From the NCBI GenBank assembly GCA_964369975.1, contig CAYJFZ010000005.1, positions 47,588 to 111,587 on the forward strand: a stretch of 64,000 nucleotides of DNA, read 5' to 3'. The number at the start of each line of letters is the position of its first letter. Positions within the stretch are counted from its first letter, which is position 1. The DNA is from RGIG3102 sp964369975. GTDB taxonomy: Bacteria; Bacillota; Clostridia; Oscillospirales; Ruminococcaceae. This document shows, in pieces, positions 27,038 to 35,838 of this stretch. The position numbers were made by a program, and so were the translations under genes. The notes under the pieces were generated by a model. That model did no database searches. It saw only the letters and a list, made by a program, of their open reading frames with translations, and had not been told where the DNA came from.

Positions 27038-27739
27038 TTAAATAGCCATAAAAATAAATACAAAATAAAGACTAAAAGCAATACTAAGCAAATAATATAA
27101 ATATAACTGCTTTTTAGTAAAATCTTGTAAAAATAAAATTTTTAATAGTAAAAAATAAACTAAAAATATAATGCCATCTACAAATGAAAAAACATACCTC
27201 TCACCTAATAAAATAAACATATCATATAAGTAATATGCTAAAAAAATTAAGGCTTGTAAAGAAACAGTAGGTATGAATTTCATCGTCTTTATCTTATCAT
27301 TTTTATTTATTTTAAAAATAATTAAATAAATGCCTATACCTATAACTCCACCTAAAAAATTAAATACAACATCGTTAATATCACTAACTCCTGTTTTAAA
27401 GATAAATTGCATAGCCTCAATAAAGCATGTCATAAGTAAAATAATAATAAGGCTAAAAATCACTTCTACCTTCTTTTTCATTGTCATAATAATAATTCCA
27501 AAAGGTATAAAAAGCATAGTATTGCTCACCATATCCCAAAAGGAATATCCGCTAAAAAGGTGAAGTCTTACACTTCTTATTCTATATTCAATAACTAAAT
27601 TAGTTACATCTACGCCGAATAACTTGTAAATATAATCCCCTAAAATTATAAATCTTTCAACACAAAGAACAAAGACTAAAGCTGTATAACAAAAAGTAAT
27701 AAAATAAAACAAAGCTATTCTTCTTTTTTGATATTTCAT
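27038..27739 (-). CDS. VanZ-family membrane protein
   Basis: A 233-residue protein with about six membrane segments. The first half contains the VanZ-like pattern: an extracytoplasmic loop, then NTMLFIPFGIIIM, and a later CFIEAMQFIFKTGVSDINDVVFNFLGGVIGI block whose Glu and Asp-Asn-Asp residues are typical of the family. VanZ confers low teicoplanin resistance in enterococci, but most homologues have no known role. It stands alone. Confidence 0.85.
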   Translation of the reverse strand: MKYQKRRIALFYFITFCYTALVFVLCVERFIILGDYIYKLFGVDVTNLVIEYRIRSVRLHLFSGYSFWDMVSNTMLFIPFGIIIMTMKKKVEVIFSLIIILLMTCFIEAMQFIFKTGVSDINDVVFNFLGGVIGIGIYLIIFKINKNDKIKTMKFIPTVSLQALIFLAYYLYDMFILLGERYVFSFVDGIIFLVYFLLLKILFLQDFTKKQLYLYYLLSIAFSLYFVFIFMAI

Positions 27740-28116
27740 AAAAATTCCCTTTTCTATATCTTGTTTATGCTAAGATAAACTATAAAATAATATGAATATT
27801 ATACCATAAAATCCTTTTAATACATACTACATTTATATAGTTAATGATGCAAATATGGTAATATATATCGATGTGTTATATTTTATTGTCATCTTTTGCG
27901 ATTTTTAATTGTTTAGATATTGTTAAATTATATTTAATATGGTATATTTATTAATATAAAAATAGCAAAAATCCCAGCTCAACTTTTTATCATAAATTAC
28001 GAAATGATTTACTCATAATTTTACTAATATTTGAATATAATTTTCTTGTTAAGGACAATTTTGCTAATTTTATTTATAAGTAAAAAAACAATTATTAAAC
28101 TAAACAGGAGGAGAAC
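27740..28116. other. Gene-free stretch between the VanZ-like gene and ptsI
   Basis: No gene is visible. It is AT-rich and must contain divergent promoters. I see no convincing structured RNA. Confidence 0.5.
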
Positions 28117-29733
28117 ATGAACAAATATAAAGGCATGGTAGCATCAAAAGGCATTGTCATTGGCGAGGCAAGAGTTATAAGTAGGAAAGCTACTGATTTT
28201 AAAAGAGTAGTTCAGGCTCCTCATCGCGAAAAATCACTGCTTGAGTCTGCAATTAACTTAGCTAAAAATGAACTTTCATACTTTATAAACATCTCCGAGG
28301 GCGAACATAGCGATATTTTAACATTTCAGCTTGTCCTTTTGAGCGATGAGGGTCTACTTGAGGGAGTTTATGAGAAAATCGAGCAAGGTTATGGCTCGGC
28401 TAAGGCTGTTGAAATTTCAATGGAAGAATACTGCCATAAAATAAAAAGTATCGGCGATGATTATTTTATTCACCGCACCTACGATATAAGAGATGTCTTA
28501 GGCAGGGTAATAGATATTTTAGATGGCACAAAAAGAGATAGGTTTTCCCTTGATAAGCCTTGCATAATTTTAGCAGACGATATACTGCCAAGTGATTTAG
28601 CAAGCATTGAAAGAGAAAAAGCGCAAGGGTTTATAACAGTAAATGGCTCATACCAAAGCCACTCAAATATAATCGCAAGAACAATGGAAATACCATCTAT
28701 CTGTGGGGTAAGCAATGAAATATTAAACCCTTTACACCACGGCAAAACAGTAGTTTTAGATGGCATTACAGGCGAAGTTATTATAAATCCAAGTGAGTCT
28801 GTTTTAGAATTATACAAGCATAAATTAAAGCAGCAAGAAAAAAATAAATTAATAGCCACTGAAAGCGACTTAAAAGTCCTTAATTCAAAAACAGGAAAAC
28901 CAATACGCATATATGCAAACTGTGATGAGGCAATAGATATTCAAAAAAGCATCCATTCAGCCAGCGCTGAGGGCATCGGCCTTGTAAGGAGTGAAATTTT
29001 ATTTTTAAAAGATACTCCGCCTACATTCAAAACACAGGTTGAATTTTATGAGGCTTGTATAAAAGCGAGTGAAGACAAACCTATTTATATAAGAACTTTT
29101 GACTTAGGAGCAGATAAGCCTTGCCAAAGCATCACTTTTGAAAAAGAGCCAAACCCAGCTTTAGGAATGCGTGGCGTTAGACTAAAAAAACTGCATCCTG
29201 ACTTATTCATAAGTCAGCTTAGGGCTTTATACATAGCAGCAAATAACACTAAAAAAATAAATGTTATGATTCCTATGATAACAACAGAGCATGACCTCAT
29301 TGATTATTTATCTACTGCAAAAGAAGTGCTAAATCGTTTACTTATAGAAGGTTTAGTAACTTTAGATAATGTTGAGTGGGGCGTAATGATAGAAGTGCCT
29401 TCCGCTGCTTTAATTAGTGACACCTTAGCAAAGCATGTTAAATTTTTTAGTATAGGTACAAATGATTTAACTCAATATACAACAGCCTCTGATAGGCTAA
29501 ATCGCTCAGTAGAAGCATATTATAATTTCATGGATGAGGGTGTTTTAAAACTAATTGATATAGTAATCAAAAACGCTAAAAAACACGACATCCCTGTAAG
29601 CATATGCGGAGAGAGTGCGGCTATATTTGAGCTTGCTGTAAAGTATATTGATATGGGAGTTGATACTATCTCAATGGCGCAAAGCGCAATTATTCCCCTA
29701 AAGCAGGAATTAAATAAGCATTATACAAAATAA
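28117..29733 (+). CDS. ptsI: Phosphoenolpyruvate--protein phosphotransferase (PTS enzyme I)
   Basis: This 538-residue protein is enzyme I of the sugar phosphotransferase system, which moves phosphate from PEP to HPr. Visible parts are the N-terminal HPr-binding domain, the phospho-His loop (NGSYQSHSNIIARTMEIPSICG), the PEP-binding barrel with GIGLVRSEILFL, NPALGMRGVRL, FSIGTNDLTQY, and the catalytic Cys in SICGES. The loop around the His departs from the usual GGRTSH form, and the protein is some 30 residues shorter than most. ptsH is not next to it. Confidence 0.92.
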   Translation: MNKYKGMVASKGIVIGEARVISRKATDFKRVVQAPHREKSLLESAINLAKNELSYFINISEGEHSDILTFQLVLLSDEGLLEGVYEKIEQGYGSAKAVEISMEEYCHKIKSIGDDYFIHRTYDIRDVLGRVIDILDGTKRDRFSLDKPCIILADDILPSDLASIEREKAQGFITVNGSYQSHSNIIARTMEIPSICGVSNEILNPLHHGKTVVLDGITGEVIINPSESVLELYKHKLKQQEKNKLIATESDLKVLNSKTGKPIRIYANCDEAIDIQKSIHSASAEGIGLVRSEILFLKDTPPTFKTQVEFYEACIKASEDKPIYIRTFDLGADKPCQSITFEKEPNPALGMRGVRLKKLHPDLFISQLRALYIAANNTKKINVMIPMITTEHDLIDYLSTAKEVLNRLLIEGLVTLDNVEWGVMIEVPSAALISDTLAKHVKFFSIGTNDLTQYTTASDRLNRSVEAYYNFMDEGVLKLIDIVIKNAKKHDIPVSICGESAAIFELAVKYIDMGVDTISMAQSAIIPLKQELNKHYTK

Positions 29734-29852
29734 ATAAATATTTACTTGTAAATTTATTTATATAAATAGTGGAAATTTTATATCAAATATGGTAATATAT
29801 AGGTGTACCTATATATATTTGTACATGGTTTATCTTTAAAGGAGGTATTTTT

Positions 29853-30176
29853 ATGAAATTGGTTCTAGCAATTATTAGTAAAGAAGACGCTAATGATGTT
29901 TCAATGGCTTTAACAAAAGCTAAATTCTCAGTAACAAAACTCGCTACTACTGGTGGATTTTTAATGGCGGGAAATATCACATTAATTATCGGTACACAGG
30001 ATGAAAAAGTAGATGAGGTTATCTCAATAATTGAAAAATATTCACACCAAAGAACGGAGGTTGTTCCAGCTACTGCTACTTATGGCATCGGCGTTGCAAC
30101 AGCATTCCCGTTAGAAGTTACAGTAGGCGGCGCAACTATATTCGTACTAAATGTCGATAGATTCGAAAAAGCTTAA
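29853..30176 (+). CDS. darA: Cyclic-di-AMP receptor (DarA/PstA)
   Basis: At 107 residues this is a PII-like c-di-AMP binding protein, formerly YaaQ. It opens KLVLAIISKEDANDVSMAL, with the TTGGFLMAGN ligand loop and a beta-rich end (VGGATIFVLNVDRFEK). It has a strong AAGGAGG site. It overlaps holB at the TAATG junction, the usual yaaQ-holB order, although yaaR is missing between them. Confidence 0.95.
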   Translation: MKLVLAIISKEDANDVSMALTKAKFSVTKLATTGGFLMAGNITLIIGTQDEKVDEVISIIEKYSHQRTEVVPATATYGIGVATAFPLEVTVGGATIFVLNVDRFEKA

Positions 30177-31036
30177 TGTATCTAAATAATTTTTATGGCA
30201 GCGATAACATAAAAGATAGTATCATCGCAAAATTAAGTTTAGATAAACTTTCTCATAGTATTTTAATAAGTGCAAAAGAAGGTTATGGGGTTAATTACTT
30301 TGCAAAGCTATTAGCCGCCCAAATTTTAAATTTGTCTATTAATGATATACAAGATGAAAAATCTGACGCTGTTACCATAATAAAAGGCGAAGGAGCTTCA
30401 AATCAAATTAAGGTAAGTGAAATTCGACTTCTAAACAAAGAAATAAACTACTCATCAACTCACAATGATAAAAAGATAATAATAATTCAAAATTGTGAGA
30501 ATTTTAATAGATATTCTGCTAATGCTCTACTAAAATCTTTAGAAGAGCCTAAACAAGACCTTCTTTACATTTTAACAACTAACGATATAAGTAAAATTTT
30601 ACCAACGATACGCTCCCGCTGCACAGTTTATACTTTAAGTGCGCCCAGTAAAGAGAATGTCATAGAATATTTTTCAAAAACAACAGAGAATGATAAATTT
30701 AAGCATGTATTCAAAGTTTATGGTGAGAACATAGGCTTTATTAAAAGAGCCCTTGAGGATGAAAGCGAGTATGAATGCTTAGCTGTGTCCCAGAAGGCTT
30801 ATGAGCTTATTTTATCAAAGAACACATACGATTTAACGAGTTTGCTTTTTGCTTACAGTAAGCAAAAAAGTATGTTTTTAAAATTTTTAACAAATTTAGA
30901 AATTATATCAGCTAAAGAGATAAATGAAACTAACGCAAATATACTTTGCGCTATCAATGAATATCAAAAACATTTACAAATTAATGTGAATTTAAACCTC
31001 CTACTTGAGAACTTTTCAATAGCAGTTACTAAATAG
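30176..31036 (+). CDS. holB: DNA polymerase III delta' subunit
   Basis: The 286-residue protein belongs to the clamp-loader family. It has the AAA+ region with a degenerate P-loop (SAKEGYGVNYFAKLLAAQ), the NCENFNRYSANALLKSLEEP sensor block and TIRSRCTVY, typical of delta'. The zinc-binding cysteines present in many homologues are absent. Its start overlaps the darA stop, so translation is coupled. Confidence 0.92.
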   Translation: MYLNNFYGSDNIKDSIIAKLSLDKLSHSILISAKEGYGVNYFAKLLAAQILNLSINDIQDEKSDAVTIIKGEGASNQIKVSEIRLLNKEINYSSTHNDKKIIIIQNCENFNRYSANALLKSLEEPKQDLLYILTTNDISKILPTIRSRCTVYTLSAPSKENVIEYFSKTTENDKFKHVFKVYGENIGFIKRALEDESEYECLAVSQKAYELILSKNTYDLTSLLFAYSKQKSMFLKFLTNLEIISAKEINETNANILCAINEYQKHLQINVNLNLLLENFSIAVTK

Positions 31037-31127
31037 GTTTGCTTTTTATGCTTTTTTCTGTTACAATTTATAATGAATTATTCAATTGAAAGGAAGCAAA
31101 CCTATTTATAGGTTTTAATTATATAAA

Positions 31128-32009
31128 ATGAATGTTGTAAGTATTCGATTTAAAGATGGTGGCAAAGTATATTTTTTTGACCCTTTAAATTTCGATATAA
31201 AAAAAGATGACTATGTAATAGTCGACACTGTGCGAGGCAAAGAATGCGGTCTTTGCGTTAAAGCACCGCATGAAGTGGAAGAAGCAAAAATAGTAAAACC
31301 GCTAAAAGCAGTTGAAAAAATAGCCTCACAAAACGATTTAGCAAAGCTTGAAAAAAACAAGCAAGATGAAAAAAAAGCATTTGGAATTTGCGAAGAAAAA
31401 ATCATAACTCATAAATTAAATATGAAGTTAGTTGATGTAGAATATACTTTTGATAGAGGTAAAATCCTATTTTATTTTACAGCCGATGGCAGAGTAGATT
31501 TCAGAGAGCTTGTAAAAGATTTAGCAAGTGTTTTTAAAACAAGAATAGAATTAAGACAAATCGGCGTTCGTGATGAAAGTAGAATGATGGGCGGATTCGG
31601 TGTTTGTGGACAACCTTTTTGCTGTAAAAGATTTTTAGGTGATTTTACACCCGTAAGTATAAAAATGGCAAAAGAGCAAAACCTATCCTTAAACCCTACT
31701 AAAATAAGCGGTTGCTGTGGTAGACTAATGTGCTGTTTAAGTTTTGAACAAGATACTTATGAATATTTAAATTCTCTAACTCCCCCCCAAGGCTCATTTG
31801 TAAAAACGCCTGACGGCACTGGCGTAGTTAGTGATACAATGCTTTTAAAAAGCAAAATAAAAGTAAGATTAGATAAAAACAAAGAAGGTATCCCAAGGGA
31901 GTACCCTTTAAGTGATATCACAATTTTAAAAAGAAATTCTTCAAGATATAATAATAACAGCGATAACAATACAAGCGATGCTGAGTTATTAAAGCTTGAA
32001 GATACCTAA
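31128..32009 (+). CDS. ricT: RicT/YaaT, PSP1-domain iron-sulfur protein
   Basis: A 293-residue PSP1 protein. The cysteine pairs GVCGQPFCCKRF and GCCGRLMCC mark the Fe-S binding region of RicT, which in Bacillus forms the RicA-RicF-RicT complex that guides RNase Y and affects sporulation and biofilm. The start has no strong ribosome site. A 12-bp inverted repeat (31031-31042 with 31096-31107) lies between holB and ricT and covers the holB stop, so the region may fold on the mRNA. It is the conserved darA-holB-ricT neighbourhood. Confidence 0.93.
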   Translation: MNVVSIRFKDGGKVYFFDPLNFDIKKDDYVIVDTVRGKECGLCVKAPHEVEEAKIVKPLKAVEKIASQNDLAKLEKNKQDEKKAFGICEEKIITHKLNMKLVDVEYTFDRGKILFYFTADGRVDFRELVKDLASVFKTRIELRQIGVRDESRMMGGFGVCGQPFCCKRFLGDFTPVSIKMAKEQNLSLNPTKISGCCGRLMCCLSFEQDTYEYLNSLTPPQGSFVKTPDGTGVVSDTMLLKSKIKVRLDKNKEGIPREYPLSDITILKRNSSRYNNNSDNNTSDAELLKLEDT

Positions 32010-32066
32010 ATTAGGTATTTCTCTCTTTAATGGGATAAATATATAAATTATGTGGAGGTAATTATT

Positions 32067-32237
32067 ATGGCTTACAAAATAAGTGACGCTTGCATCTCAT
32101 GTGGTGCTTGTGAAGGCGAATGTCCAGTTAGCGCAATCTCTGAAGGTGAAGGCAAATTCGTTATAGATGCTGCATCATGTATCGATTGTGGCGTTTGCGA
32201 AGCATCATGTCCAGTAGCTGCAATTTCTGCAGAATAA
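32067..32237 (+). CDS. Two-[4Fe-4S] bacterial ferredoxin
   Basis: A 56-residue clostridial-type ferredoxin with two CxxCxxCxxxCP motifs (CISCGACEGECP, CIDCGVCEASCP). It carries low-potential electrons in anaerobic metabolism. The ATG at 32067 is chosen because GGAGG lies 9 nt upstream; the longer frame at 32052 would overlap that site. Confidence 0.97.
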   Translation: MAYKISDACISCGACEGECPVSAISEGEGKFVIDAASCIDCGVCEASCPVAAISAE

Positions 32238-32248
32238 TTAAACTTTAA

Positions 32249-32323
32249 AAAAATAGGCCTTATAGGCTTATTTTTTTATTAAATTTTTATAAAAAAACAA
32301 ACACTCATAAAGAGTGTTTGTTT
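32249..32323 (+). terminator. Tandem terminators after the ferredoxin gene
   Basis: A first hairpin (about 32252-32270) with a T-run is followed by a perfect 12-bp stem AAACAAACACTC/GAGTGTTTGTTT (32295-32323). A strongly expressed short gene such as ferredoxin often has a double stop. Confidence 0.8.
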
Positions 32324-32456
32324 AAATGAGGAAAACTTGAAAAAACTTATTACATATTCATTATAACCATCAATTGTGTTGAATTTGTTACAATTCGGTA
32401 AAATTATGACAAAATAGTAACAATAAGCTTTTTCTTTTAAATTTAACTCAAAAATA

Positions 32457-32490
32457 ATAAAAGAATAGCGAAAACTTCGCTATTCTTAAT
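32457..32490 (-). terminator. Terminator of the YnzC-like gene
   Basis: The stem AAGAATAGCGAA/TTCGCTATTCTT (32461-32487) is followed by TTTTATTATTTTTG on the minus strand. Confidence 0.85.
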
Positions 32491-32492
32491 TT

Positions 32493-32702
32493 TTAAGGCT
32501 TTATCCCTAAATCGCTTAATTTTTTAACGCTACCATCTTCTTGCTCAACGCTCACATTATTCATTTGAGAAATAAAACTTTCTCTAAAACCTTTAACATA
32601 GTCTTTTCTTAGCTGGTCTTGCTCGATTTTTTCTTCTTTGGTTAAGCCTTCTTTTTTACTTTTATTGTATAAAAAGTTAATGCGCTTTATTCTTTCATCC
32701 AT
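32493..32702 (-). CDS. DUF896/YnzC-family small protein
   Basis: The 69-residue protein has the family pattern: MDERIKRINFLYNKSKKEGLT, then EEKIEQDQLRKDYVKGFRESF and a C-terminal DVxxED-like tail. In Bacillus YnzC is LexA-controlled and related to an SOS operon; its role is not known. A GGAGG site precedes the start. Confidence 0.92.
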   Translation of the reverse strand: MDERIKRINFLYNKSKKEGLTKEEKIEQDQLRKDYVKGFRESFISQMNNVSVEQEDGSVKKLSDLGIKP

Positions 32703-32862
32703 TATATATACCTCCGCATACGCCTATTTTACCACAAAATATATAATAATCAAATTTTTTTATAAAATTTTATAAAATTTTTACACACTTTTAGCTAAAT
32801 TAATGCTATAATATATTATACAAATTAGACAAAGCTTACTTTTTACATTAAAGGAGAATTAT

Positions 32863-33522
32863 ATGTCAAAAGAAAATATAAAAAGATATACAGTAGGTGA
32901 AGAAGTTTTTAATAGTGTCTCTCATGGCGTTGCCGCTTTATTATCTGTTATAGGCACTACTGTTATGCTTACTCTATCTACAATTTACGGAGATGTTTCT
33001 GCTATTTTAAGCAGTATTATCTATGGTATTTCTTTGATACTTTTATACACAATGTCAACTTTATACCATGCTTTTCCATTCGATAAAGTCAAAAGGATTT
33101 TTAGAGTTTTTGATCATAGCTCTATCCCTGTTTTAATTGCAGGAAGCTATACTCCTTTTTGCCTGATAGCCTTAAAATCAAATACTCAGGCTTTAATTAC
33201 TATAATAGCTATATGGATAATCTGCTCTGTGTGTATATTATTAAATGTTATCAACTTGCAAAAATATGAAAAAATTGCCTTAGTGCTGTACATCATAATG
33301 GGTTGGTCAGTTATTTTATTAATTGGTGACATTATAACAGCCCTACCTACTCAAGGCTTTTATTTATTACTCGCTGGCGGTTTGAGTTACACAATAGGTA
33401 TAATTTTTTACAAAATCAAAAAAATAAAATACATGCACAGCGTTTGGCATTTGTTCGTTGTTTTAGGAAGTGTTTTACATTATTTATGTGTAGTAATATA
33501 TGTCCTTCCTATGACTTATTAG
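32863..33522 (+). CDS. Hemolysin III (YqfA/PAQR) family membrane protein
   Basis: A 219-residue protein with seven membrane segments and the PAQR metal-site motifs SHGVAALLS, YHAFPFDKVKRIFRVFDHSSI and MHSVWHLFVVLGSVLHY. The family name comes from a Bacillus cereus hemolysin, but most members are probably hydrolases or membrane-homeostasis proteins. It has an AAAGGAG site and stands alone. Confidence 0.93.
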   Translation: MSKENIKRYTVGEEVFNSVSHGVAALLSVIGTTVMLTLSTIYGDVSAILSSIIYGISLILLYTMSTLYHAFPFDKVKRIFRVFDHSSIPVLIAGSYTPFCLIALKSNTQALITIIAIWIICSVCILLNVINLQKYEKIALVLYIIMGWSVILLIGDIITALPTQGFYLLLAGGLSYTIGIIFYKIKKIKYMHSVWHLFVVLGSVLHYLCVVIYVLPMTY

Positions 33523-33680
33523 TTATTTGACTTTATATAATAGCTTACTAAATAAAAAAATAGCAATGAGGATATAAATTAAGGCTACTGCCCTGTGATA
33601 AAAATATCTTTCAGTCAATATTATTAAAAATTATTTACTAAAAATCCCTATGCGTGTTTTGAATATAAAACTTTGCAAAA

Positions 33681-33716
33681 ACAAACCCTTTTACATTTTT
33701 TTGTAAAGGGGTTTGT
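33681..33716. terminator. Strong bidirectional hairpin terminator
   Basis: The stem ACAAACCCCTTTTACA-type arms (33681-33695 and 33702-33716) carries long T-runs on both strands. It may end the hemolysin III transcript and the converging 106-residue gene. Confidence 0.8.
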
Positions 33717-33826
33717 TTTTATGCGATAAAATATTATCTGCATAAATAATTTTACTCCTTTTAATTAAATTACTGTTTTATATAAGCTAATTTTCTTATA
33801 TGCTTTTATGTTTACATTTAGCTAAG

Positions 33827-34147
33827 TTATATTGCCTTTTCTAAATGAGAAAACCTTACCTGCTTTGAGTCTTTGTTTAGTATAAACTTTTTATTTAAGA
33901 CTTTATTTTCTTTTTTTTCAGTTTTTGTACCTTCCATTTGAAGAGTTGTAAACATTGTCCACTCATTATCTTGGCGAATTTCAGTTTTTGTTTTCTTTAT
34001 TTCGTGATTATTTGGCATTTGGGGAATACCAAACATCGTCCATTCGATATTTTCATAAGCTACATTATCTAAATTTTTTAAAGCATCTTCTTTTAATAAC
34101 ATCTCATTTTGATTTTCATTCGTGCTTATTTTGTTAGTCTTTTTCAT
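33827..34147 (-). CDS. Unknown 106-residue protein with a duplicated EWTMF motif
   Basis: I do not recognise this protein. It is charged and has two related segments about 30 residues apart: NIEWTMFGIPQMPNN and DNEWTMFTTLQMEGT. The encoding DNA also repeats weakly. The N-terminus (MKKTNKISTNENQNE) has no signal peptide and there are no membrane segments. The start has an AAGGAG site. It is transcribed away from the HxlR regulator gene. The repeats could be short binding motifs or twin cores of a peptide precursor, but no modification enzyme lies nearby. Confidence 0.7.
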   Translation of the reverse strand: MKKTNKISTNENQNEMLLKEDALKNLDNVAYENIEWTMFGIPQMPNNHEIKKTKTEIRQDNEWTMFTTLQMEGTKTEKKENKVLNKKFILNKDSKQVRFSHLEKAI

Positions 34148-34439
34148 AATAAACTCCTTTAATAATATGATTTTTTTTCGATTCGAGCAAATATAAATAG
34201 TAATAATAAGTTTTCATTACTTGCTTGTATTTTACTTCTTGGTATTATTATAATACCATTGAAAAATAAAAACAAGCACGCAGTTTAAAAAAATGTAGTA
34301 CTAAAAAAATGACCATATAGGGTTTTTAATACTCACATATTAATACTTAGTACCATTTTACTATTGACATTTTAATTGTAATGCTTTACTATAATGTTAA
34401 TTACATCTATTTTTTCGATAATATAAGGAGGGCTTATAG

Positions 34440-34772
34440 ATGAGTGAAGTGTGTAAAAAGAATTTTTGTCCTTGTGATACGGTTTGTCCTTTAAAAAAAG
34501 CGTGGGATGTCTTGGGTGGTAAGTGGAAAATACAATTGATCTGTGCTTTAAAAAATGATGGGCCTACACGATACGGCGAATTAAAAAGAAAATTAGACGG
34601 TGTCACTAACACAATGCTCGCCTCCTCTTTAAGAGAATTAGAGGCTGATAGTATGGTGAATAGAGTTCAATATAATGAAATGCCTTTAAGAGTTGAATAT
34701 TCGCTAACTGAAAGAGGGGACTCTGTAGTAGAAGCTCTAACTTACTTAGCAGCTTGGGGCAAGATGCAATAA
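34440..34772 (+). CDS. HxlR-family transcription regulator
   Basis: A 110-residue winged-helix regulator of the HxlR type: CPLKKAWDVLGGKWKIQLI, RYGELKRKLDGVTNTMLASSLRELE and the closing VEYSLTERG. A second cysteine cluster at the N-terminus (CKKNFCPCDTVC) could sense redox or thiol-reactive compounds, as in related family members. It is divergent from the 106-residue unknown gene, its probable target along with itself. Confidence 0.93.
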   Translation: MSEVCKKNFCPCDTVCPLKKAWDVLGGKWKIQLICALKNDGPTRYGELKRKLDGVTNTMLASSLRELEADSMVNRVQYNEMPLRVEYSLTERGDSVVEALTYLAAWGKMQ

Positions 34773-34784
34773 ATATTAGTATAC

Positions 34785-34819
34785 ATAAAAAAAGACAGCT
34801 TACACTGTCTTTTTTTTAT
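34785..34819. terminator. Bidirectional terminator between the HxlR gene and the ABC operon
   Basis: The stem AAGACAG/CTGTCTT has runs of A and T on both sides. Confidence 0.85.
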
Positions 34820-34825
34820 TAGAAG

Positions 34826-35827
34826 TTATTTAATATTAAAAGCAAAAGAGTTATCAATAATTTCATCAAAAGGTATTACATCCTCTTCGCTTAACTCCCC
34901 TGCATTTTCCATAATATCAATAATTCTATCAAAATCTTCTTCTTTCATATCGGGAGCTGTGCTATAAGCGCCTATGTCTTTATAGTTTTGTACTACTGTT
35001 TGTATTGTCTCAATATCTGTATCACTAAAATAAGGCTCTATACTTTTAGCTATTACTTGGGCTGTATTATCTTTTACAAATTCTTGCCCCTTAGCTATAG
35101 CATTTGTAAATTTCTGTATGGTTTCATCATCTAAGCTATCGCTTGCAAAATAAGCTGTGTAAGGAACGCTTCCTCCTTCTTTACCTATTGAAGCTACTAC
35201 AAAGCCCTTGCCCTCTTTTTCAAGATTTGAGGCTGTCGGCTCAAAGGCTGTCACAAAGTCACCTGTACCGGAAGTGAAGGCCCCTGTCATAGCTGTAAAA
35301 TCAATACTATCATCAAAGAAAACATCTTCGCCTACAATAAGTCCATTTTCATTTAATACATATAGTAAAGTCATATAAGGCATCCCGCCTTTTCTTCCGG
35401 GTAATATAACGCTTCCCTCTACATCACTCCAGCTAAAAGCATCTATATCTTGCCTTGATATTAAAAACGAGCCATCACAGGCTGTTAATTGGGCGAATAT
35501 TTTAGGTGTATTATCGCTACCTTGATTATATACATAAATGCTCGCTTCTGCCCCTGCAAGGCCAATATCTGCTGAGTTTGTTAATACAGCAGTCATTACA
35601 TTATCTGCCCCGCCACCGTTAATTAATTCTATTTCTAAGCCTTCTTGTTCAAAATAGCCCTCACTCATCGCAACATACTGAGGTGCATAAAATATTGAAT
35701 GAGTTACCTCACTTAAAACTAATGTTTTCAATTCATCTTCTGTGCTTATTGAGCTATCTTTGCTACACGAAGTAACTAAAAAGCAAAGTACGACAACGCT
35801 TAAGATAATAGCAATCAGTTTTTTCAT
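34826..35827 (-). CDS. ABC importer substrate-binding lipoprotein (nitrate/sulfonate/thiamine-precursor type)
   Basis: A 333-residue lipoprotein with lipobox LVTSC (Cys21). The early HSIFYAPQYVAMSEGYF is typical of NMT1/SsuA/ThiY-like binding proteins. It should capture a small anion or pyrimidine precursor outside the cell and pass it to the permease and ATPase encoded just upstream. I see no riboswitch that would name the ligand, so the substrate remains open. Confidence 0.9.
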   Translation of the reverse strand: MKKLIAIILSVVVLCFLVTSCSKDSSISTEDELKTLVLSEVTHSIFYAPQYVAMSEGYFEQEGLEIELINGGGADNVMTAVLTNSADIGLAGAEASIYVYNQGSDNTPKIFAQLTACDGSFLISRQDIDAFSWSDVEGSVILPGRKGGMPYMTLLYVLNENGLIVGEDVFFDDSIDFTAMTGAFTSGTGDFVTAFEPTASNLEKEGKGFVVASIGKEGGSVPYTAYFASDSLDDETIQKFTNAIAKGQEFVKDNTAQVIAKSIEPYFSDTDIETIQTVVQNYKDIGAYSTAPDMKEEDFDRIIDIMENAGELSEEDVIPFDEIIDNSFAFNIK

Positions 35828-35838
35828 AAAAATCTCCC

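Noticed and set aside
33827..34147. RiPP precursor
   Set aside because: Two repeats could be cores, but no modification enzyme, protease or exporter gene is nearby.
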